From assembly GCA_002256995.1 (NCBI GenBank), contig NCGX01000019.1, positions 1-64,000 on the forward strand: DNA of 64,000 nt, read 5' to 3'. This DNA is from Hydrogenophilales bacterium 16-64-40 (GTDB lineage: Bacteria > Pseudomonadota > Gammaproteobacteria > Burkholderiales > Thiobacillaceae). Shown here one piece after another: positions 37,322-46,002 of this stretch. The notes beneath the pieces are model-generated. The model saw nothing but the letters and a program-made list of their open reading frames with translations. It did not search any database and was not told where the DNA came from. Positions within the stretch are counted from its first letter, which is position 1; the number at the start of each line of letters is the position of its first letter. Made by a program: the position numbers and the translations under genes.

Positions 37322-39538
37322 CTATTTGGTGGTGTAGACGTACACGCCGTCCCAGTCTGCGGGCGGCGGCACTTCGCGGAAATGCGCGATGCGCGCAAGG
37401 TAGATATCGTACAGCGTACGCGGGCGGCGGACGTTGAGCGCGCGCAAGGCGGCTTCGGCAGCGTCCCAGTCCTGCGCCTGATAGCGTGCAAACGCGGCTT
37501 CGAAGTCGGCCGCGTCCTGGCGCACCGCATCGGCGAGGCCGTCCTTCTGCCCCAGCGGTTCGTAGATCGACACCGGGGTTTCCTTGCCCTTGACGCGCAC
37601 GTCGTCGACTTTCATGAAGGCGTGAACGGGATCGGCCTCGACCGTGGTCTGCGTAACCAGGATGCCGACGCCGTACTGCTTGGTAATGCCTTCGAGGCGC
37701 GAGCCGAGGTTCACCGCGTCGCCCATCACGGTGTAGGCCATGCGGAACTCGGAGCCCATGTTGCCGACGCTCATGCGCCCGGTGTTGACGCCCACGCCGA
37801 TCTTCACGTCGGGCCAGCCGCGCGCCGCGAACTCCTGATTCAGCTTCGCGAGCGCCGCCTGCATGTCGAGCGCGGTCTGCACCGCGCGGGTGGCGTGGTC
37901 GGCGAGGTCCACCGGCGCGTTCCAGAACGCCATGATGGCGTCGCCGATGTACTTGTCGATGGTGCCGCGATGCTGCTGCACGATGCGCGTCATGGTCGAC
38001 AAATAGGCGTTCAGCACTGCGGCGAGTTCGGCCGGCGGCAGCTGCTCGGAAAAATTGGTGAAGCCGCGGATGTCGGAGAACAGCACGCTCATGTCGCGCG
38101 ACTGCCCTTCCATCGTGTAATGCGCCGGATTCTGGCTCATTTCGGCGGCCAGTTCAGGCGGCACGTACTGGCCGAACAGCTTGGTGATCTGGCGCTTGCT
38201 GCGGGTCGCGGCAAAAAAGCCGTAGGCGGTGTTGAGCGCATACAGGCCAAGCACCGTCAGCATCGGCGCCGCCATCGGCACCACCATGAAGCGCGACCAG
38301 GCTGCACCGTAGGCGGCCAGCAGCAAGGCCAGCATCACCATGCTGGCCGCCAGGCCGATGGTCGGCCCGAAACGCAGCAGCACCGCCGTCAGCAAAGCGC
38401 CCAGCAGCAGCACGGCGGCCAGCCGCGCGTCATCCGCCCACGGCGGCGTGGCGCGGATGGTGCCGTCGAGGATGCCGGCGATCAGGTGGGCATGGATCTC
38501 GACGCCCGGAAAGGCGTTGGAAAACGGCGTCACCCGCAGGTCGGCCAGACCCGGTGCGGTCGACCCCAACAGCACGATGCGGTTTTCCAGCTGCGCCAAA
38601 GGTGCCTTGCCTGCCAGCACGTCGGCCGCCGACAGGTAGGGAAACGGCGCGCCAGCGCGGTACGGCACATGCACCCGGCCGTCCACGCTCAAGGGCATGC
38701 GAATGCCGCCCACTTCCAGCCACGGCGACAGATACTGCCGGCCGAGCACCGACTGCCGGTCAACGCCGGCAAGCGCCGGATCGCCACCGAACGCGACCTG
38801 CAAGGTGGAAGCCGACAACGCCAGGTAGTAGCCTGCGCCATACCGGCTGACCAGACTCATCTGGCGCGCCGTGCCATCCTCGTCGGCGCGCATATTGAAA
38901 AAGCCCGCGCCCTGCGCCGCCTGCTGGAACGCGGCTAGATTCGCGCCATAGCCGGTGGGCGGCGGCGTACCCGGCTGCAACGGATCAAACGCGGCGGCCG
39001 GCAAGGACGGTTGCGGCAACAGGCCGGTTTTGGCATCACCGTAGCCTTGCGGAATGAAGTAGTAGCCCAGGGACAGCGGACGTTCGGCAAGCACCTGCGC
39101 AAAGCGGGCGTCGTAGTCGAGTCGCGGCGCCAGCTTTTCGAGTGCCGCCCTGAAATCGCGGCTGCCCGCCAGATCGCGGTACGCCAGCTGCTTGAGGGTA
39201 TCGAGGCCCGAACTCGTGTCCGGTTCGGCAAACACCACGTCGAAGCCGACCGCGGCCACGCCATAGTGGTCGAACAACTGCTCGACCAGCGCGGTTAGGG
39301 TGTCGCGGCTCCACGGCCAGCGGCCGAGGCTTTTCAGGCTGGCCTCGTCGATGTCGAGGATGGCCACGCGATCATCCAGGCCGGCCGGCGCAGTACGGAT
39401 CAGCCAGGCGTCATACAGCCAGGCTTCGGCGCGCTGGATCGGGGCGATGTGGAGCAGTCCCGCAACGTGCGCCGCGATCAGCAAAACAAGCAGCGCAGAC
39501 AGCCCTGCCTGCGCCAGCCTGGACAGGACGCGCTTCAC
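37322..39538 (-). CDS. CHASE2-domain class III adenylate/guanylate cyclase
   Basis: Membrane sensor cyclase, 738 residues. A signal/anchor helix (8-28) precedes the extracytoplasmic CHASE2 domain (about 30-335: VAILDIDEASLKSLGRWPW, FDVVFAEPD). Three membrane helices follow (about 370-435), then the class III cyclase domain with both metal Asp residues (LFSDIRGFTNFSE and DKYIGDAIMAFW), VNTGRMSVGNMGS and TVMGDAVNLGSR. A short TPR-like tail follows (ADFEAAFARYQAQDWDAAEAAL). Product is most likely cAMP by motif pattern. Its ATG overlaps the M48 stop codon. Confidence 0.93.
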   Translation of the reverse strand: MKRVLSRLAQAGLSALLVLLIAAHVAGLLHIAPIQRAEAWLYDAWLIRTAPAGLDDRVAILDIDEASLKSLGRWPWSRDTLTALVEQLFDHYGVAAVGFDVVFAEPDTSSGLDTLKQLAYRDLAGSRDFRAALEKLAPRLDYDARFAQVLAERPLSLGYYFIPQGYGDAKTGLLPQPSLPAAAFDPLQPGTPPPTGYGANLAAFQQAAQGAGFFNMRADEDGTARQMSLVSRYGAGYYLALSASTLQVAFGGDPALAGVDRQSVLGRQYLSPWLEVGGIRMPLSVDGRVHVPYRAGAPFPYLSAADVLAGKAPLAQLENRIVLLGSTAPGLADLRVTPFSNAFPGVEIHAHLIAGILDGTIRATPPWADDARLAAVLLLGALLTAVLLRFGPTIGLAASMVMLALLLAAYGAAWSRFMVVPMAAPMLTVLGLYALNTAYGFFAATRSKRQITKLFGQYVPPELAAEMSQNPAHYTMEGQSRDMSVLFSDIRGFTNFSEQLPPAELAAVLNAYLSTMTRIVQQHRGTIDKYIGDAIMAFWNAPVDLADHATRAVQTALDMQAALAKLNQEFAARGWPDVKIGVGVNTGRMSVGNMGSEFRMAYTVMGDAVNLGSRLEGITKQYGVGILVTQTTVEADPVHAFMKVDDVRVKGKETPVSIYEPLGQKDGLADAVRQDAADFEAAFARYQAQDWDAAEAALRALNVRRPRTLYDIYLARIAHFREVPPPADWDGVYVYTTK

Positions 39539-40449
39539 CGAATGCGGTAGAAACGGTCGGCCAATTCCTTGCCGCGAACGGCATCGAGACGTCCATCCAC
39601 CGCCTCGCCCAGCGCCGCGAGGCGATCGGCCGGATGCGGGTGGGTTTTATAGAGCAGGCTGGTGCGGTTGTCCCCTGCAGGCAAGGCCGCCATGTCCTGC
39701 AACACGCTGGGCAGTCCCCAGGGGTCGTAGCCGGCGCGCGCGGCATACACCATGCCGACGCGATCCGCCTCGTGTTCTGCGTTCTTGTCGAGCCCGCGCG
39801 CCATGATTTCAGCGCCGTTGCCGATCAGGTTCTGCACCACCTGGTCGCTGCCTTTTGCCTTGCTGCTGGCGGCCTGCCCCAGCGCCCCGATCAGGCTGGA
39901 TTGCTTGAGCACCTTGAGGTGATGCTTCTGCGTGACGTGGGCGATCTCATGTCCCAGCACGCCGGCCAGCTCGGCCTCGGTGTTGAGCAGTCGGTACAGG
40001 CCCTTGGTCACGAAGATGTAGCCCCCTGGCGCGGCAAAGGCGTTGATGGCCTCGGTGTCGAGCACGCCGAAATGCCAGGTGACCTCCTGGCGCCCGCTCT
40101 GCAGCGCCACCCAGTTGCCGACCAGGTTGACGTAGTTCTGCAGCTTGTTGTCGCGCACCAGCGGCACCGCGCCCAGCAGGTTGCCGGAAATCTGTCGGCC
40201 GATGCGGTTTTCCTCTTCCAGCGAGTAACCGGTCAACAGCGTCTGCCCCAACTGCCGCAAATCGACTTTCTGCTTGCTCTGCGGCGGCGTGGCAGCATCG
40301 GGCGCGGCTTCGGGAGCCGGCTGCGTCTGCTTATCTTTGTTCAGTTCCTCCTTGATGCGGTCTTCCAGCATCTTGCCGAAGTCGATTGCGACGGCCGCGC
40401 CGCTGAGCGACGCGAGCGCGACGGCCATTAGTGTCAGTTTGATCTTCAT
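39535..40449 (-). CDS. exported M48-family zinc metalloprotease
   Basis: A 304-residue protein with a signal peptide (MKIKLTLMAVALASLSGAAVA). The peptidase domain has LGHEIAHVTQKHH (zinc HExxH, near residue 160) and the third ligand in NAEHEADRVGM. A Pro/Ala linker (TQPAPEAAPDAATPP) sits between signal and domain. Likely a periplasmic quality-control protease like BepA/LoiP; the exact substrate is unknown. ATG at 40449 follows GGGAGAG; it overlaps the stop of the upstream SH3 gene by one base and its own stop overlaps the cyclase start. Confidence 0.9.
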   Translation of the reverse strand: MKIKLTLMAVALASLSGAAVAIDFGKMLEDRIKEELNKDKQTQPAPEAAPDAATPPQSKQKVDLRQLGQTLLTGYSLEEENRIGRQISGNLLGAVPLVRDNKLQNYVNLVGNWVALQSGRQEVTWHFGVLDTEAINAFAAPGGYIFVTKGLYRLLNTEAELAGVLGHEIAHVTQKHHLKVLKQSSLIGALGQAASSKAKGSDQVVQNLIGNGAEIMARGLDKNAEHEADRVGMVYAARAGYDPWGLPSVLQDMAALPAGDNRTSLLYKTHPHPADRLAALGEAVDGRLDAVRGKELADRFYRIR

Positions 40450-41204
40450 CAGTTGCTCTCCCATGTCGACGATTGCTGTGCCTGCGGTTTCGGCAGGTCG
40501 GGTACGCTGACCGCCGCGAGCCGCGCCTGGCCGGCGAAGGTCCTCGCCTGCGTCGCGCTCACGCGCAGCGCGTCCAGGCGCGCGAGTTCCTCGGCGTTGA
40601 ATTTAGCCTCCTTGAGGTCCTCGTCGTTAAGACCGCGCAGACCTGCGACGGCGACGACTCGAGTGGGGTCTGACCGCGTCGTCGCCGCGCCGACGACGTC
40701 GCCCACGCCCGCGCCGCCGAGGCCGCCCGACCCTGCGCGCACCGAGAGCAGCCGGATCCAGCCGCTTTGGCTGCCCGCCTTCACGCGCAGCCAGCCCGCT
40801 TGCTTGCCGAGGATTTCGACGCGCGCGCCCTTGGCGACGCTCGCCGTAACCTTCGACGTGGAAGCCGGTTCGCGATAGAGTTTTTCCGCGCGCAGGACCG
40901 TGCCTGGGGCAGACGATACCGCGGCGGGCGGCGCCGCCGGAGGCGCCGCGGCCGCCGGCCCGGGCGCGGCCTCAGAGGGCGCTTTAGCGACGGCAGAAGG
41001 CGTCACGATAGTGGTCTGCGCTGCGTCCGCAGCGGGTTCGCTTGCGGGCGCCGCAGGCGCTTCCGCGACGGCGGGCGGCGTAGCGCTGTCGACGCGCGGC
41101 GCCGCCGGTTCGCTCACGGGCGCGCCGGCCTCTTCGCTGCGATCGCCGCACGCGCCGAGCACTGCGGCGAACGACACGATGAGCACCATCGCTTCGGGTT
41201 TCAT
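40449..41204 (-). CDS. SH3-domain lipoprotein (tandem paralog, extended)
   Basis: A 251-residue paralog of the gene at 41248-41778. The N-terminus MKPEAMVLIVSFAAVLGACG carries a lipobox (LGAC), so it is probably a lipoprotein. A long Ala/Pro-rich spacer (about residues 25-105) is followed by a bacterial SH3 domain with VLRAEKLYREPASTSKVTAS and GWLRVKAGSQSGWIRLLSVR, then a Gly-rich stretch and a helical tail with NDEDLKEAKFNAEELARLDAL. The C-terminal part is nearly the same as its neighbour. It may tether to peptidoglycan. The start at 41204 follows from the lipobox. Confidence 0.8.
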   Translation of the reverse strand: MKPEAMVLIVSFAAVLGACGDRSEEAGAPVSEPAAPRVDSATPPAVAEAPAAPASEPAADAAQTTIVTPSAVAKAPSEAAPGPAAAAPPAAPPAAVSSAPGTVLRAEKLYREPASTSKVTASVAKGARVEILGKQAGWLRVKAGSQSGWIRLLSVRAGSGGLGGAGVGDVVGAATTRSDPTRVVAVAGLRGLNDEDLKEAKFNAEELARLDALRVSATQARTFAGQARLAAVSVPDLPKPQAQQSSTWESN

Positions 41205-41247
41205 GGCATCCACCGCTTGGCCGTCAGCACCATCAGTCTGGTCTTCA

Positions 41248-41778
41248 TCAGTTGTTCCCCCACGGCGAAGAGGACTGCTCGGGCTGGGGCTTGGGCAATT
41301 CCGCCACCTTGACCGCGACCAGGCCGGACTGGCGGGCAAAGCTTCTGGCCTGCGCCGTCGTCACGCCCAGGGCTTCCATGCGCGCCAACTCGTCGGCATT
41401 GAACTGGGCACGCTTCAGATCTTCGTCATTCAGGCCGCGCAGACCGGCCACCGCAACCACGCGAGTGGGGTCGGACCGCGTGGTCGCGGCCCCCACCACA
41501 TCGCCCACCCCGGCTCCCCCCAGTCCGCCCGCCCCCGCACGCACCGAGAGCAGCCGGATCCAGCCGGTGGAATTACCGGCCTTCACGCGCAGCCAACCAC
41601 CCTGCTTGGCGAGGATGTCAACGCGGGCGCCCTTGGGCACGTTGGCCGCCACGCGGGCGCTTGCACTGGGCTGGCTATAGAGTTTTTCATTGCGCAAGAC
41701 CGTGCCGGGCGCGGCCCAGGCAGTCGCCGACGCGACGCACAGCACCAGCGCGGCCGCCGGGATCAGTGTTGTTTTCAT
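41248..41778 (-). CDS. periplasmic SH3-domain protein (tandem paralog)
   Basis: A 176-residue secreted protein with signal peptide (MKTTLIPAAALVLCVASATA). The SH3 domain (about 25-90) reads VLRNEKLYSQPSASARVAAN and GWLRVKAGNSTGWIRLLSVR; a Gly-rich segment GAGGLGGAGVGDVVGAATTR and a conserved helical tail follow. It lacks the lipobox and the Ala/Pro spacer of its downstream paralog. Start ATG at 41778 follows GGAGAAG. It is the first gene of the minus-strand run that continues to the phosphodiesterase. Confidence 0.82.
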   Translation of the reverse strand: MKTTLIPAAALVLCVASATAWAAPGTVLRNEKLYSQPSASARVAANVPKGARVDILAKQGGWLRVKAGNSTGWIRLLSVRAGAGGLGGAGVGDVVGAATTRSDPTRVVAVAGLRGLNDEDLKRAQFNADELARMEALGVTTAQARSFARQSGLVAVKVAELPKPQPEQSSSPWGNN

Positions 41779-41843
41779 CGTAGGTCTTCTCCATTTGAAG
41801 CGGAACTGCATGAACTGCCATTCTATGGCGTTAAGATGCCGCA

Positions 41844-42638
41844 ATGAACTTTCTTGCGGCCTCCATCGAATCGCTCGGCGCCAAGGTCGTCGGCTGGTTT
41901 ACCGTTGGTTACGCGATGTTTGCGTTTCTGGCCAAGGCCAGCTTGCTGCTGCTGGACCGCACCACCTGGAACCGCGCCACGTTCGACGTGGTGGTGAAGC
42001 AGGTTTACTTTACGGCTGTGCAGATTCTGCCTGTTTTCCTCGGCTATGCACTGGTCATTTCGTGGCTCATCATCACCATCATCCTGTCCACCGCACGCGA
42101 TTTCGGCCTCACCGCATTCGCCAGCGAAATGACCATTCGCGTGCTGGTGCTCGAGCTGCTGCCTTTTCTGACTGCGCTCTTTGTCGCCTTGCGTTCCGGC
42201 AGCGCAATCAACACCGAAGTCGCCCTGATGCAGGTCAACAACGAATTGGATGCACTGGCGCACTGTAAGGTTCCGCCGATGCAGTTCGAGTTTCTGCCGC
42301 GGCTGATCGGCGGGGTGGTCTCGGTCGTCATCCTCGCCGGCCTGGCCGGCCTGCTCGCCCTGTTGTTGGGCTACCTCTCGATTTACGGCGTGAGCACGGC
42401 GGGCTTCGAGCCGTACACCCAGACCATCGCAAAAATATTCGATTTCAAGATCATGGCCGGGCTGATCGTCAAGTGCGCGCTGTTCGGGCTGGCGGTCACC
42501 CTGATCCCGGTCACCGCCGGGCTCGAAACGCCAAAAAAACTCTTCATGGTTCCGGTCTCCGTGCTGCGCGGCATGATGCGGGTGTTCTTCGCCATTGTGA
42601 CGATCGAGGTGGTGTCATTAGCGCTCAAATACATCTGA
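41844..42638 (+). CDS. MlaE-like ABC lipid-transport permease
   Basis: A 264-residue inner-membrane protein with about six helices, matching MlaE/YrbE-family permeases: LELLPFLTALFVALRSGSAI and VNNELDALAHCKVPP align with the conserved region that precedes the coupling helix, though usual residues such as the GxVGA motif have changed. Expected to move phospholipids or other lipids with MlaD. It is the first gene of the operon; the next frame begins inside it. Confidence 0.86.
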   Translation: MNFLAASIESLGAKVVGWFTVGYAMFAFLAKASLLLLDRTTWNRATFDVVVKQVYFTAVQILPVFLGYALVISWLIITIILSTARDFGLTAFASEMTIRVLVLELLPFLTALFVALRSGSAINTEVALMQVNNELDALAHCKVPPMQFEFLPRLIGGVVSVVILAGLAGLLALLLGYLSIYGVSTAGFEPYTQTIAKIFDFKIMAGLIVKCALFGLAVTLIPVTAGLETPKKLFMVPVSVLRGMMRVFFAIVTIEVVSLALKYI

Positions 42639-43087
42639 CCCCGTTTGCCGACCGCGCCGCGCTGCTGGTTGCGGTTGACGCCCTGCCTGAAGACGTGGCG
42701 CGCGTTGCACTCGATCTGCCGCTGCGGGCGAACCTGTCGGCGCTCGAAAACATTGCGCTGATTCCGCTCTACCAGCGCCATTACGACGCGGCCGAATCGA
42801 CCCGGCAGGCGCAGGCCATGCTGGACCAACTGGACCACGCCGGGATTGCGTTGCTGCGCGACCCTGACATGACGCCGGCCCAGCGCTTCGTCACCAAGCT
42901 TGCGCGCGCGCTCATCCTCAAGCGCCCGCGCCTGGTGATCGACCGTCCCGGCGCCATGCTTTACGATGTGCCGTATCCCGCCTTCATCGGGAAACTGGCG
43001 GCGCGGGCAGACATGACAGGCACCTGGGAAATTTACGACTTCAACTGGAACCAGGTTCTCTATAACCAGGCACTTGATTCGGAATGA
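42617..43087 (+). CDS. degenerate MlaF-like ATPase homolog lacking Walker A
   Basis: About 156 residues, placed where MlaF (the ATPase) should be. It aligns only with the C-terminal two thirds of an ABC ATPase: NLSALENIALIPLYQRH is like the Q-loop part, MTPAQRFVTKLARALILKRP replaces LSGG-ARALAL, and LVIDRPG replaces Walker B with Arg in place of the catalytic Glu. There is no Walker A sequence, so ATP hydrolysis is not expected. No ATG, GTG or TTG fits the family-like start; an ATT at 42617 or a GTG at 42473 (inside the permease gene) is possible. Its end overlaps mlaD by 4 bases. Confidence 0.7.
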   Translation: MSAQIHLTPFADRAALLVAVDALPEDVARVALDLPLRANLSALENIALIPLYQRHYDAAESTRQAQAMLDQLDHAGIALLRDPDMTPAQRFVTKLARALILKRPRLVIDRPGAMLYDVPYPAFIGKLAARADMTGTWEIYDFNWNQVLYNQALDSE

Positions 43088-44031
43088 ACAAACTACATTT
43101 CAAGGTCGGCTTGTTTGCCGCCGCCTCGCTGCTGCTGGCGGGCGCATTCGTGGTGTATCTGCTGCATGCGCGTGGCTTTTTTGAAGAGACCTTCCACCTG
43201 CAACTCGCCGCATCCAGCGCCGATGGCGTCGCGCCCGGGGTACCGGTGGTGTTTTCCGGCATCGAAATCGGCCGCGTCACCACGCTGGGGCTGAACGAAG
43301 AAGGCGGCATCATCATCCACGCCACCTTCTTCAAGCGCAATGCAAAATGGCTGAAGGAGAACAGCACCTTCACCCTCGACAAACCCATCGTCGGCGGCGC
43401 CAAGATCCGCGTCGACTCGCCCGACCTCGACGCCCCCGCGCTGCCCGACGACGCCACCGTGCTGCTGCTCACCTCCGACATCAGCAAGGAGCTTCCGGCA
43501 CTGGTCGAACGGGTCAAGGCAGTTCTCGACAACGTCGAGCACCTCACCCGCAAGGACGGCGAGATCACGGCCACCCTGGCCAACCTGCAGACGGTGACCG
43601 GACGCATGACCGGCGAATACGGCATGCTGGAAGGCATCCTCGGCAGTCCGGAAAAGGCCCGCGCGGTGACCGACTCGCTCGACGGCATTCGCGCCCTCGT
43701 CGGCAGGCTCGACAGCCTGGCGCTTAAAGTGGACGGCATGGCCGTCAAAACCGACCAATGGCTGTTTGCGCCGGCGGGCGTGGCCGAGCAGACGCACGAG
43801 GCGCTGGCCCAGATACGACTGATGCTGAATGACGCGCAATCCAGCCTGGAAAAGGCCGATGCCATGATGACCAACGCGGTGGCGATTTCCGCCGACGTCA
43901 AGGAAGGCACGCAAGACATCGCCACGCTGCGCGCCGAAGTCGACGATGCGGTGAGCAAGGCCAATGCGCTGGTCAACAAGATCAACAAGATGTGGCCGTT
44001 TGCGAGCGAGCCCGAGGTGAAGCTGCCATGA
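43084..44031 (+). CDS. MlaD-like MCE-domain lipid-binding protein
   Basis: Inner-membrane-anchored lipid carrier, 315 residues. One membrane helix (residues 9-28, FAAASLLLAGAFVVYLLHA) is followed by an MCE domain: GVAPGVPVVFSGIEIGRVT (near residue 47) and LDKPIVGGAKIRVDSPD. The long C-terminal part (residues 140-300) is helical coiled coil, which in this family forms a tunnel or oligomer contact. It overlaps the degenerate ATPase homolog before it and the lipoprotein after it by 4 bases each. Confidence 0.9.
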   Translation: MNKLHFKVGLFAAASLLLAGAFVVYLLHARGFFEETFHLQLAASSADGVAPGVPVVFSGIEIGRVTTLGLNEEGGIIIHATFFKRNAKWLKENSTFTLDKPIVGGAKIRVDSPDLDAPALPDDATVLLLTSDISKELPALVERVKAVLDNVEHLTRKDGEITATLANLQTVTGRMTGEYGMLEGILGSPEKARAVTDSLDGIRALVGRLDSLALKVDGMAVKTDQWLFAPAGVAEQTHEALAQIRLMLNDAQSSLEKADAMMTNAVAISADVKEGTQDIATLRAEVDDAVSKANALVNKINKMWPFASEPEVKLP

Positions 44032-44693
44032 AGCCCCTGCTCGCCCTCGCCTGCCTGCTTGCGCTTACGGCCTGCAGCAGCGGCCCGCCGCCGCCCGACT
44101 GGAAAACCGATGCGGCCGATCTGATCGAGCGTTACCAGAAACATGCCCTGCAGGGCGAAAACGTGCTCGCCGAGCGCTACTTCCAGCGGGCTGTCGGCGC
44201 CACTGGCGGCGCCGGCCGCGTCACCGAGACCGCGCGCCTGTGGCTGGTGCGCTGCGCCACCCGCCGCGCCATGCTGATCGACGATGCCTGCGCCGAGTAC
44301 GCCGAACTCGCCGCCATCGCACCGAGCGCGGCGGACCATGCCTACTATCAGTTCCTTACCCTGCGCTGGGACGCGTTCGATGTCGCCCTGTTGCCCAGCC
44401 AGCACCGCGATCTGGTGCGCGCAGCGGCTGACAAGCGCCCTGAAACTTTGAACAGGATCGCCGACCCGCTGGCGCGCCTGCTCGACGCCAGCCTGCTGGT
44501 GATGCGCCAGGAAGCCGATGCTGCCACGCTGGCGCTGGCCGCGGAAACCGCCTCGGAACGGGGCTGGCGCCAGCCGCTGCTGACCTACCTGAAACTGCAG
44601 CACGCACAGGCTACGACCCGGGGCGATGTCGCCGAAATAAGCCGCCTGACCGGGCGTATCCGGCTGGTCGAGAAGAGTCTGCTGCCGCATTGA
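44028..44693 (+). CDS. Mla-operon lipoprotein
   Basis: A 221-residue protein starting MKPLLALACLLALTACSSGP, a lipoprotein signal with lipobox LTAC. The mature part is Ala/Arg-rich and helical, with no recognised domain. It is the last gene of the operon and probably reaches the outer membrane, in the place of MlaA- or auxiliary-type partners, but no such similarity is visible. ATG overlaps the mlaD stop (ATGA). Confidence 0.78.
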   Translation: MKPLLALACLLALTACSSGPPPPDWKTDAADLIERYQKHALQGENVLAERYFQRAVGATGGAGRVTETARLWLVRCATRRAMLIDDACAEYAELAAIAPSAADHAYYQFLTLRWDAFDVALLPSQHRDLVRAAADKRPETLNRIADPLARLLDASLLVMRQEADAATLALAAETASERGWRQPLLTYLKLQHAQATTRGDVAEISRLTGRIRLVEKSLLPH

Positions 44694-44793
44694 CAAGCCC
44701 ACGGGCCGCGACTATCTTCCCGCTTCACGTGAGCTTAGTAGTTGTATACCAAACACGTTGAACGAAACATCAATCCAACAAGAGGAGACGTAC

Positions 44794-45303
44794 ATGAAAT
44801 TATCGACCATCGCGCTGGCTGCCCTGGCAGTGCTCGCAACCACCGCACACGCCGCACCCGCCATGATGTCCCCCGAGTGGACCGCGCAGGCTTGCGACGC
44901 CTGGAACAAGGACGCCACCCTCACCAGCGGCCTGGCTGACCAATGGATCAAGAATGACAAGGCCCGCGGCTACAAGATCATTCACCTGTATCGCACCGAC
45001 TGCGGCGAAGCCACCAAGACCGAGCTGAAAATCATGGGCAAGGATGGCAAGGCCATGTGCGTCTACGGCGGCGCCGTGCAGAACACCAAAATGGATCATG
45101 GGGTCGACTACACCATGCACGCCACCACCGAGCGCTGGAACGAAATGGGCGCGGGCGAATACGGCCCGATGAAGGCGATGATGTTCGGCCGCCTCAAGTT
45201 CACCGGCCCGAAGGTGGAAGCCATGGGCGTGATGGGACCGTTCGGTGCCTTCCTGCGCTTGCCGGGCAAGATTCCCGGCGACCAGGCCTGCCCTGCGAAG
45301 TAA
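44794..45303 (+). CDS. secreted SCP2-like sterol-transfer domain protein
   Basis: A 169-residue protein with signal peptide (MKLSTIALAALAVLATTAHA). The rest resembles an SCP-2 sterol-carrier fold (LKIMGKDGKAMCVYGGAVQN, then MGAGEYGPMKAMMFGRLKFTG with a C-terminal hydrophobic segment); three or four Cys residues suggest disulfides. It may bind lipids in the periplasm, in keeping with the adjacent Mla-like operon. An AGAGGAGA Shine-Dalgarno sequence precedes the ATG; a terminator follows directly. Confidence 0.78.
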   Translation: MKLSTIALAALAVLATTAHAAPAMMSPEWTAQACDAWNKDATLTSGLADQWIKNDKARGYKIIHLYRTDCGEATKTELKIMGKDGKAMCVYGGAVQNTKMDHGVDYTMHATTERWNEMGAGEYGPMKAMMFGRLKFTGPKVEAMGVMGPFGAFLRLPGKIPGDQACPAK

Positions 45304-45320
45304 GCGGCTTACGCCACACG

Positions 45321-45352
45321 AAAAAGGCCGGGAGCAATCCCGGCCTTTTTTT
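45321..45352 (+). terminator. bidirectional Rho-independent terminator
   Basis: Stem GGCCGGGA/TCCCGGCC with a 3-4 base loop, preceded by AAAAA and followed by TTTTTTT, so it can serve both the SCP2 gene and the convergent SlyD-like gene. Confidence 0.92.
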
Positions 45353-45386
45353 GCGTCATCAGGCCACCGAACCGGCCTGGTTCGAT

Positions 45387-45872
45387 TTAATGGACCGTTC
45401 CGGTTTTAACGTCGAGCGGCCGGCCGTTGCGGATTTCCTCCGGCGTGGCCTCACGGATATCCATCACGTTCACCAGGCAGGTGACGCTCTGCCCGGCCAG
45501 CGAGGGGTTGCCGTCCAGCGTGAGCTTGTCGTCCTCGATCGCGGTGACGTAAAAGACCTTGGTCTCGCCGGTGTCGTTCTCGAACATGACTTCAGCGCCG
45601 ACGCGCCTGAATTGCGGCGGCACGTTCTCGATGTCGTCCGTAAACACCAGGCTCTCGTCGCGCAGGCCGTAGCCTTCTTCGGGGGACAGCGTGATCTCGA
45701 TTCGGTCGCCCACCTTGCGGCCGGCCACCGCCGACTCGATCGCCGGCAAAATGCCGCTGTTGGCGCCCTGCACATAACCCACCGGAATGTCGTACTGCTC
45801 GACGACCATGCCGCGCGCGTCGAGGATGGAATAGGTGATGTATACGAGTTTGTTCTGTGTCACGGTGACCAT
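45387..45872 (-). CDS. FKBP-type peptidyl-prolyl isomerase, SlyD-like
   Basis: A 161-residue cytoplasmic protein; SlyD-like start VTYSILDARGMVVE variant, GYVQGANSGILPAIESAVAG and LSPEEGYGLRDESLV are the usual FKBP positions, and the flap region FENDTGETKVFYVTAIEDDKL matches the insert-in-flap domain. There is no His-rich C-terminal tail, so metal binding like E. coli SlyD is not expected. It speeds proline isomerisation or holds folding proteins. Confidence 0.88.
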   Translation of the reverse strand: MVTVTQNKLVYITYSILDARGMVVEQYDIPVGYVQGANSGILPAIESAVAGRKVGDRIEITLSPEEGYGLRDESLVFTDDIENVPPQFRRVGAEVMFENDTGETKVFYVTAIEDDKLTLDGNPSLAGQSVTCLVNVMDIREATPEEIRNGRPLDVKTGTVH

Positions 45873-46002
45873 GCTGTCTCATCCTGAAGCGTCGAAGAAA
45901 ACGCTGCGCCGGCACCGGATCGGCCCTGCACTGCATGCTTATGATACCTATGAAGGGTGCCCCCGCAAATCGCCCTGCTTGCCGGGCACCGGCGGCGCAG
46001 GC

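Noticed and set aside
41205-41249. 15-codon frame MKTRLMVLTAKRW
   Set aside because: Too short to be a gene; explained as a leftover of the duplicated M48 start.
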